Source: Telopea speciosissima | Taxonomy: Eukaryota; Streptophyta; Magnoliopsida; Proteales; Proteaceae | Assembly: GCF_018873765.1 (NCBI RefSeq) | Contig: NC_057925.1 | Location: forward strand, 22,951,568 to 23,015,567 | DNA length: 64,000 nt | Direction: 5' to 3' | Shown: piece after piece, positions 56,752-64,000 of the stretch | Position numbering within the stretch: position 1 is the first letter of the stretch | Layout of the letters: each line of letters opens with the position of its first letter | Made by a program: the position numbers and the translations under genes | The notes under the pieces: generated by a model | The model's database searches: none | Seen by the model: the letters and a program-made list of their open reading frames with translations, nothing else | What the model was told of the DNA's origin: nothing

Positions 56752-57037
56752 ATGGCTACTAGTTTTTCGTTCATATTGGTTTTGATAATTTCATGTGATC
56801 TCTCTCTGTCTCTTTTCATTGTTCCTTAATTGTTAATCTTTTTATTTAATATCATTGTTTTTCTTTGTAGATCTGCTACTGGTTTATGCTGATACTGATG
56901 ATGTCTCAATCCAAGACCCACTTTTTCAGTCACCAGTCGATTGTACTAATCCGCCCTACCCTAATTGTAAAGTCCACGGCTGTGTGGGCGGCATATGTGC
57001 TTATGATTGCAGCGGCCCTCCACCTTCCTCTAACTAA
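56752..57037 (+). CDS. Small secreted cysteine-containing peptide, two exons, 69 aa
   Basis: Exon 1 (56,752-56,794) and exon 2 (56,871-57,037) join in frame through a 76-bp intron (GTGATC..TTTGTAG with a long pyrimidine tract) to give 69 residues and a TAA. The protein starts MATSFSFILVLIISYLLLVY, a clear signal peptide likely cut after YA (residues 20-21). The mature part is about 48 residues, acidic at first (ADTDDVSIQDP), then has five cysteines at 38, 47, 52, 57 and 61 (NPPYPNCKVHGC and GGICAYDC) and a proline-rich tail GPPPSSN. I do not recognise the family; five cysteines do not fit defensins, lipid transfer proteins or thionins. A TATA box at 56,697 and an AATAA-type region after the stop support a real gene. 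A secreted signalling or defence role would be inference. Confidence 0.65.
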
Positions 57038-57176
57038 TCTACTGGCTAGCTGCTAGTTGTATATAATAAGGTGGTTCTTGTACCATCAATTTCAACTTTT
57101 TTATATAAATAAGAGCGAAACAAATAATCCCTTACATTAAATATGGCTTTACTCTTTCTTTCGTTTTTCTTGGGAG

Positions 57177-57381
57177 AGCTTGATACTTTTTTTTGATAGA
57201 TAAATCAATTTATTGCTAAACGAAAAGAAAATAAATACAACACAAGGGCAGCCTTCTAAGACTCATGGCATAACATTGGACTTGGTCTACATGTGTTAAT
57301 GTTGGACTTGGTCCACATGTGATAACGTTGAGTTGGGATTGGAAATTCAAATTGGAATTTGAATTCTCCTTATCCGTTACA
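57177..57381 (-). repeat. Possible copia LTR remnant
   Basis: On the plus strand the block ends CTTATCCGTTACA followed by CTCCCCCTTAAGCG, the look of an LTR end next to an inverse polypurine tract. Within it GTTGGACTTGGTCYACATGTG occurs twice. No partner LTR is in the window. Confidence 0.4.
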
Positions 57382-57422
57382 CTCCCCCTTAAGCGAAGTA
57401 GTCAGGAGATAGTGTAGCTTCT

Positions 57423-57935
57423 ATGATCCCCATATTGATTCCTCGAAGTTCCTCTGGCGTATCTGCCAATACTTCTAGCCGTGGTTCCAAGAGATCATCG
57501 GCTAACAGGGGTTATCGGGTTCGCCAACCCCAGCAAGATCCTACCATCGGCAAGGCGTTGGACGAGATTCTGTCCATTCTGACAGAGTATAATCTGTTCG
57601 AGATCCGAAACGTTTATGCCATCCCGGAGTCTGTTGATCTCAGGGTTCCTTTTCCTGAGGATAGGTTGAACCAACCACAAGCTGCTGAGGTTGGTCTCAT
57701 TCTGCACCCTTTCGAGGCGGGGCTCCGATATCCTCTCCCTGCTTTCATTTCTTTTTTCCTTAGGCATTATAGAGTTGCCCCTAGCCAACTGGTTCCCAAT
57801 CGTTGGAGATATGTGGGGGCCTTTATTGTCAGATGTTCTCGGTTGGGCAGACGTCCCTCTCCTGCTCTGTTCATCAGATGTTTCACTTTGAACCAAAATA
57901 GTAGTTTGGGGTTCAACCATTCCATCCTTACATGA
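57423..57935 (+). pseudogene. Fragment of a gypsy accessory ORF (Transposase_28-like)
   Basis: 170 codons closely related to 27,481-27,950 of gypsy D, with the shared block RHYRVAPSQLVPNRWR. The frame is open from 57,423 but runs into LTR-like sequence and stops. In this copy the serine-rich leader is in frame with the domain, whereas in D it is shifted. Since it lacks the downstream exons, it is a remnant. It represents a different, diverged element of the same lineage. Confidence 0.75.
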
Positions 57936-58267
57936 GCGCTTGGGGCTCTTATTTATAACAGTTTGGGGTTCAACCTCCTCCCTCTTTAGTAAGTCCGGTT
58001 TTGGCAAGCTCGGATTAGAAAACTACCATAAAGGGCAGCGATCTTCTCAGCAAATCTAGCGATTTGGTTACAGGTGGCACGTGGAATATGGCTAGCAGCA
58101 CGTTCCCAGTTGGAAGTTGTATAACCGCCTTAGTGGACCCATCTTAGCTGATGTAACCGTCTCGAGCATGGTTCTTTGAAGCCACATTTTGGAATTGGTT
58201 TGCTTGTGGTCCAAGGGAGGCCAGGTGTCAAACGGGGATTGGTCATATGAAAAGGGGTGTATTAACT
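57895..58267. repeat. Gypsy LTR remnant fused to the accessory ORF fragment
   Basis: The order and wording follow the 3' half of the gypsy D LTR: GCTCGGATTAGAAAAC, a GGTGGCACGTGGAATA block, CAGTTGGAAGTTGTATAACC, GGTTTGCTTGTGGTCCAAG and an end GGGGTGTATTA. The link from accessory ORF straight to LTR indicates a large internal deletion. Confidence 0.65.
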
Positions 58268-58398
58268 CCTAAAGCCAACATTCAAACCACCGTTCTGGTA
58301 TGTACACCGAGGGCCACAAATAAAAAATGTAGAACAGACAAAAATTGAAGGCGTTCCATCTTTTTACGTACGTTTTGTTTTGCCCTTGCTATTATTAC

Positions 58399-58411
58399 TT
58401 TTTTTTTTTTT
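58399..58411 (-). other. Poly(A)-like tract downstream of the cyclin pseudogene
   Basis: A run of 13 T on the plus strand (A on the minus strand) lies 165 bp beyond the cyclin stop, in the right place for a retroposed poly(A) tail. Confidence 0.5.
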
Positions 58412-58576
58412 CCAGACAAGCATGCTAGAAGCAAGCAATAATCACTCAATAGCATCCGTTACATATAGCGATCATACAAGCATATTTTAAACATCCCTAT
58501 CTCCTAGAATAATCTCCTAGTGTGAATGACAATTTTCTGTGAAACCGATAGGCACTGGTAATTATAAGATCATGGC

Positions 58577-59297
58577 TTAGCAACTGTACCTTACTACTGT
58601 GGCTGCATGTTTTGGGTTATCTTTGTTTGGCCAGCTTTCTTTCAACCCACATATTTGGATCGACCTCTCAATCTGGTAACTCCCACCACCTTCTTTGTCT
58701 AACAGTAGACAATACCATTCAAAAGTCTTAACAGTAACTTGAAGTCTGAAATCCAGACTGAACAAAAAATTTCCTCTCCAACCTATTCATCTCTGATGTG
58801 CTTACTCCTCTACTGTGCCATCGGATGTGCATTGCCACCCAACCGGTACTGCAGAGGATCCTGGTCCCCTTTGCTTAATAGGCATTGTTGAAGAATGCAT
58901 CATCAAAAAATTTCACTGCTGCCATCACACTTGTAATTATAAGCCAGTAAACATTGAGGGAATTGAGATGGACATCCGTCCATTGGATGAATCTATCGAT
59001 GTAGATGTAAGCAACAACAAAGCAGGAAGGGCATCAACTTGAGTACTTGATGATACGATCAATGTAATTCTGAATGCCCAGGCTAGGTTCCCTTAAACCA
59101 TGAAATATGGTAACTGTATCTTTCTTCTTTGTAGTGTCTAGTAACTTCTCATTCTTCTGGACAGATCTCTCTAGAATTGAAGAAAGGAATGACAACACAC
59201 GAGGGTAGTTTCCAGGAACTTTAGCCAACTTGATTAGACCCAAAGATGAATAAATTTCTGAGTCTACAACCACAGAATCAAGTGTGGTGGTTCCCAT
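58577..59297 (-). pseudogene. U/P-type cyclin pseudogene, probably retroprocessed
   Basis: On the minus strand an ATG at 59,297 opens MGTTTLDSVVVDSEIYSSLG, followed by RVLSFLSSILERSVQKNE, FHGLREPSLGIQNYIDRI, FVVAYIYIDRFIQ, LNVYWLIITSVMAA, DDAFFNNAY and LFSLDFRLQVTVKTFEWYC in order. These are the hallmarks of plant cyclin U (P-type, Pho80-like) proteins, closest in my recollection to the CYCU3/CYCU4 types. A stop replaces a cysteine codon after IIKYSS (near 59,034), another interrupts NAYYAK, and frame shifts follow near 58,830-58,770. No intron interrupts the cyclin box, and a poly(A)-like run lies downstream, so a retroposed copy is likely. The C-terminal part stays open to 58,577. No functional cyclin is expected. 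Confidence 0.8.
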
Positions 59298-59967
59298 ATC
59301 CAAGTTGAAAGCTTCTTGAAAAAACTATCCAGTCTCTATTACTTACTACATGAGCCTCAGATACGAAGTAGATACTCCGCAGAGAGACCCATGGAGGTGC
59401 CTTTCTCTCTTACTTCGCACCAGCCATGACTTTTTGTTTTGTTGTGGAGACAGAAGAAGATGGTTGCTTTAGTAAACCACAAATACACGCTTTTGTACGA
59501 TTGTACCTCTCTCTCTCTCTCTCTAGTCTCTCCTCCTTTATTCCTTTCTGTGAGGCTAATAGTAATAGGCTAAACCTTTACGGCATTATCTGGAATTGAA
59601 GTCGTTTCTGCCATTTTCTATTACAATAATCATATTTGATCCTTTCTAACCCTTGAATTTGATCATTTTTTTTCTGGGTTTAATTTCTTGTAGACTATAC
59701 CTTTGTAACTGAGGGACCTACAGGTCGGAAACTTTTGCAAGAGATAAAGAGTAAGTCCTCTCTCTTCCTCTCTTTGTGTATGTGTGTGTTCCTATCTTGT
59801 GGGGTCTGGGACTTAATATGCATTTCCTTCTGTGTTTTTTCAATCTCACATATACTAACTACCAACATGGTCGATTTACTCGTCCTCACACATTCTCTTT
59901 TGGTGTTATCACTGTGCATTCTCATCACCGATACAAGGGCAGCCATTCTGATTTGACTAAAGCCATA
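59298..59967. other. Region between cyclin pseudogene and WAK-like gene
   Basis: It should include the WAK-like promoter and 5' UTR. A (CT)n microsatellite is at about 59,509-59,531. Several short plus-strand ORFs here are not recognisable. Confidence 0.4.
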
Positions 59968-61111
59968 ATGGATCCTGCACTTGTGTGGCTTCGGTTTGTC
60001 ATCATACTATTGTTATGGCCAGCGGTGGCAACATCAACCTTTTCAATGCCGAAATCCAATTGCAAGGAAAAATGTGGTAGTATCACAGTTCCTTATCCCT
60101 TCGGCTTTGGAGCGAAAGAATGTTACCGTGATGAAAATTTTCTGCTAACCTGCAATGATGATACACCTCCAAAACTATTCTATAGAGATATGGAAGTGTT
60201 AAACATTTCATTACAAGGCCAACTGCAAGTGATGAACAAAGTAACCCAGCTATGTTATGACAAAAGGGGCCACAACAAGGACAAGAGCATACACAATATC
60301 AATTATACACGTGGACCCTTCACTACTTTCTCTGACACACACAACACGTTCATAGTTGTGGGTTGCCAATGCCTAGGAGAACTCTCCGACTATAGTCATG
60401 ACTACTAGACGCAAAGTGCGTGCAAAGCGATCTGCGAAGGCAAAGATTTTCATCCTATGGAAAGTTCCTGCTTCGGCTTTGGTTGTTACCAGACCCCCAT
60501 TGCAAAAGGCCTCAAGAGTTTCGAGATAAAAACCTTTTATCTTAGCGTCCCTAACGCTACTATCAAGTTTGAGTCTATCTATCCATGCAACTTCGCATTC
60601 CTGGTAGATAAGAACTTTTATAAGTTTTCAGTCTCGGATCTCTTACATTTCAGCCCCAATGTCGACAAAAACGGTGTTTCACATGTCCCGCTTGTCTTAG
60701 ATTGGGCAATGGAGCATGAAAATGGTCAATCTTGTGAAGAAACTAGGAAATACAACGCCAGTTATGCCTGTGGTAGAAACGCCTACTGCTTTAGCTCCAG
60801 TTTTGTTCTCAAGGTTACCAAGGTAACCCCTACCTTCCATATGGCTGCAAAGGTAATCTTGATTCTATACATCATTTTCGTACATTTGTTTACACTTTTG
60901 GTGGAAAACCCCAAGCTAAGTAAAGTAGTTGGTATATTTGTTGCAGACATTAATGAATGTGCAAATCAAGTTAACAGTCCTTGCAATGGCGTTTGTACAA
61001 ATTTGAATGGGAGTTACAGCTGCTCTTGCCCACCTGGTCATGATGAAGACGGGAAAAAGAATGGACGTGGATGTGCTCGTAAGCCATTTCCAGTGATTCA
61101 GGTCACCACAG
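59968..61111 (+). pseudogene. Wall-associated kinase-like receptor, extracellular part only
   Basis: Exon 1 (59,968-60,852) starts MDPALVWLRFVIILLLWPAV, a signal peptide. The galacturonan-binding WAK domain follows (NCKEKCGSITVPYPFGFG), with paired cysteines through about 60,780. Exon 2 (60,947-61,111) encodes a calcium-binding EGF module beginning DINECANQVNSPCNGVCTN. The intron is GTAATC..TTGCAG and the exon 2 donor GTAAAA. Two lesions are visible: TAG at 60,406-60,408 and a one-base shift near 60,790-60,800, after which the correct frame reads CSQGYQGNPYLPYGCK. The transmembrane and kinase exon that normally follows is not found in the remaining 2.9 kb; it may be lost or lie beyond the window. 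Intact relatives bind pectin at the cell wall and signal through the kinase. Confidence 0.75.
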
Positions 61112-61723
61112 GTAAAATACTCTTGAATAGTTAAAGTGTATTTAAATTATTTTTTTTTTAGTAAAGAAGTGTATTTATAATATAATCCTTGTCGAATCAT
61201 GGGTATTTAACTAAGGTTCTATGGAAATCTCTACTTCTCAACTAGACATAATTATCAGAAAAGAAAAGGTGATGAATATCCTTTGTTTTGAAACAATAAT
61301 AATCATGGACAAGTGCAGGAACCTTCACTTTATATTTTTTTTTTGACTGTTTTCTCTTCTTCTCTCTATCATGGCAGCATCAACTCATTCAGTGGTTCAG
61401 GTTTGGTAATATAAAAGTCATCTACTAGTACTGTGACCTTTCTAATACTGTAACCATTCTATTTGATATCTTTTATGCATAAATGTCCATTTTTGTGGAC
61501 CTAAACTAGTTGCATTAACACATTAAAAGTCTCTCTCTCTCTCTCTCTTTTGTGAATAAGGAAAATGGATTCTAGGCCAAGTTGCATTATGGTCATACTA
61601 TTACAAGGCAGTGTTTTACAACATGTGGTGTTGTTCCAACTTTACAACATACAATTTGTCTTATAGTATGAGGGAATAATCGTGATATGGTCAGTACGAG
61701 TTTCATTGACTCAGGAATCCCTT
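61112..61723. other. Intron or downstream flank of the WAK-like gene
   Basis: Noncoding, with T-rich tracts and a (CT)n microsatellite at about 61,531-61,548. No kinase-coding sequence is recognised. Confidence 0.5.
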
Positions 61724-63959
61724 AGATTGGTGGAGAAACTGCTTCTTTGTACTCAAAAATTCAGAAGAGAAGAACTTGATGGATAGCATGGTAAATTCTG
61801 ATAAATTAAAGGGAGCATAGGTAGGAAAATAGAGAATCCAAAGGTACTCTATGATTTTGATGAGAAGAGCTTCGACCTCAACATTGTTTTTAATGGCGAT
61901 CTAGAGTCCCGTTATACAAGTAGCAGAGACGGAGAAGTGGATGCCCAACGAGAGAGATAGGGGATGTGAAACGTTTGTTTTAATAATGAAAGTAAATGAC
62001 TATTTTACCCCTACCTGGAGCAGATTATATACATCTGCTCACTAACTACTCAGGAATAAATAACCACTAATAATTTGTAATCACAAATCACACAATAAGA
62101 CTCATAAATCATACCAAACATCTTAAAAAAATAAAAACTAGTCAAGTAAAGACAAATACAAATTATACCAGAGTTACCCTTAGGCACCGTTTGACAACGT
62201 TACTAGTGTTTCTGTGCCGTTTCTGACCAAAAACGTATTTTGGTGTTACTGTTACCAGAATAACGTTACTGGCTTCCTGAAAGGTGTTTGATAAACCTAT
62301 TCTAGAAACGTATCCAGAACATTATTAATACTGAAATGTGTTTGATAAAACCTGTCTCTGTAATAGTTTTGTATTAATTAATATAAATTACAAAAATACC
62401 ATTAATACTATAATCCATATAAAGTCAATGATGTTTTTTTTTTGGAAGAAGTCAAGTCAATGATGTTAGGACATTAAAAAGTATTAAAAATCCAAATAAA
62501 GTATATATTATAAAAAAAGAGACAGAGATGCGTTAGTAGATAAGTGGAGAAACTGCTTGGTCGTTCTCCTTTGTACTTAGGAATTCAGAAGAGAAGACCT
62601 TGATGGATTGCACGGTAAATTCTGATAAATTAAAGGGAGTATAGGTAGGAAAATAGAGAATCCACTTTGAAAGGTACTCTATGATTTTGCTGAGAAGAGA
62701 TTCGACCTCAACATTATTTTTAATGGCGATCTAGAGTCCCGTTATACAAGTAGTAGAGACGGAGAAGTGGATGCCCAATGAGAGAGATAGGGGATGTAAA
62801 ACGTTTGTTTTAATAATGAAAGTAAATGACTATTTTACCCCTACCTGGAGTAGGTTATATACACCTGCTCACTAACTACTCACGCATAAATAACCACAAA
62901 TAATTTGTAATCACAAATCACAAAATAAGACTCATAAATCATACCAAACATCTTAAAAAAAAAAAACTAGTCAACTAAAGACAAATACAAATTATACCAG
63001 AGATACCCTTAGGCACTGTTTGACAACGTTACTAGTGTTTCTGTATAACGTTACTGGCTTCCTAAAAGGTGTTTGATAAACCTGTTCTAGAATTGTTTCC
63101 AGAACACTATTAATACTGAAAGGTGTTTGATAAAACCTGTTTCTGTAATAGTTTTGTATTGATTAATATAAATTATAGAAATGCCATTAATACTATAATC
63201 CATATAAAGTCAATGATGTTTTTTTTTGGTAGAAGTCAAGTCAATGATGTTAGGACGTTAAAAAGTATTAAAAATCCAAATAAAGTATATATTAAAAAAA
63301 AAGAGACAAAGATGCATTAATAGATTGGTGGAGAAACTGCTTGGTCATTCTCCTTTGTACTCAAGAATTCAGAAGAAAAGAACTTGATGGATTGCACAAT
63401 AAATTCTGATAAATTAAAGGGAGTATAGTTAGAAAAATAGAGAATCCACTTTGAAAGGTACTCTATGATTTTGCTGAGAAGAGATTTGACCTCAACATTG
63501 TTTTTAATGGCGATCTAGAGTCCCGTTATACAAGTAGCAGAGACGGAGAGGTGGATGCCCAACGAGAGAGATAGGGCATGTGAAATGTTTATTTTTATAA
63601 TGAAAGTAAATGACTATTTAACCCCTACCTGGAGCAGATTATAAACACCTGCTCACTAACTACTCACGCATAAATAACCACAAATAATTTGTAATCACAA
63701 ATCACAAAATAACACTCATAAATCATACCAATCATCTTTAAAAAATAAAAACTAATCAAATAAAGACAAATACAAATTATACCAGAGATACCCTTAGGCA
63801 CCGTTTGACAACGTTACTAGTGTTTCTGTGCTATTTCTGACCAAAAACGTATTTTGGTGTTACTGTTACCAGAATAGCGTTACTGGCTTCCTGAAAGGTT
63901 TTTAATAAACCTGTTCTAGAAACGTATCCAGAACTCTATTAATACTGAAAGGTGTTTGA
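61724..63959. repeat. Three tandem copies of a ~0.8-kb repeat
   Basis: Units start at about 61,724, 62,538 and 63,322 (AGATTGGTGGAGAAACTGCTT), with periods of 814 and 784 bp. Unit 2 lacks about 44 bp (the ACGTATTTTGGTGTTACTG block) that units 1 and 3 keep; unit 3 stops matching near 63,959. Units 2 and 3 share extra bases absent from unit 1, so duplication occurred at least twice. Coding potential is negligible. The GGCACCGTTTGACAACG part resembles MITE-type sequence common in plants. Confidence 0.88.
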
Positions 63960-64000
63960 CCCCAACTTCTCAAGTGTCTTTAATAAGTTCAATGTCTCAT

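Noticed and set aside
61370-61410. Possible micro-exon of the WAK-like gene (CAG..GTTTGG borders)
   Set aside because: 23 bp with a weak donor and no counterpart known to me in the family.

Overview
This is nuclear DNA of a flowering plant, most likely a eudicot. Host genes are split by GT..AG introns, and the window is dominated by nested LTR retrotransposons (Ty1/copia and Ty3/gypsy of the Tat type), solo LTRs, hAT- and Mutator-like nonautonomous elements and foldback MITEs. No tRNA, rRNA, CRISPR or bacterial-type operon was seen. The species cannot be named from sequence alone.

Layout. 1-9,915: two minus-strand copia elements, A inserted into the 3' LTR of B. 10,505-12,420: a Mutator-like element with long terminal inverted repeats carrying host gene fragments, one of them the tail of a GRP7-like glycine-rich RNA-binding protein. 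12,421-16,064: mostly noncoding, with one LTR-like block. 16,065-44,544 (minus): one purple acid phosphatase gene of 13 exons, 636 codons plus stop by my splice model, spread over 28.5 kb. Intron 6 (5.9 kb) holds copia element C with two solo LTRs of one family inserted into it in opposite orientation. Intron 4 (19.3 kb) holds gypsy element D (25,068-40,321), a Tat-type element with a gag-pol on the minus strand and a spliced accessory ORF on the plus strand; it was itself hit by a third solo LTR and a hAT-like element.

44,545-45,575: the phosphatase promoter region with a near-perfect hairpin MITE. 45,576-50,715: copia element E, the best preserved element, with perfect 5-bp target duplications. 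50,716-56,700: gene-poor sequence with two hAT-like elements flanked by perfect 8-bp duplications. 56,752-57,037: a small two-exon gene for a 69-residue secreted cysteine-containing peptide of no family I recognise. 57,177-58,267: retroelement remnants, including a fragment related to the accessory ORF of D. 58,577-59,297 (minus): a broken U/P-type cyclin copy, probably retroprocessed. 59,968-61,111: the extracellular half of a wall-associated-kinase-like receptor, damaged and without a kinase domain in view. 61,724-63,959: three tandem copies of a ~0.8-kb repeat.

The host genes do not form a pathway; the window is a record of layered transposition in and around ordinary genes. Only the phosphatase and the small peptide gene look intact. 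Most stops in the retroelement frames are CAG to TAG, CGA to TGA or TGG to TAG, the pattern expected from C-to-T decay of methylated DNA. I found no clearly new biological system. The most distinctive items are the giant but intact phosphatase gene, the inverted solo-LTR pair in its intron, the gene-capturing Mutator-like element and the cysteine-containing peptide.
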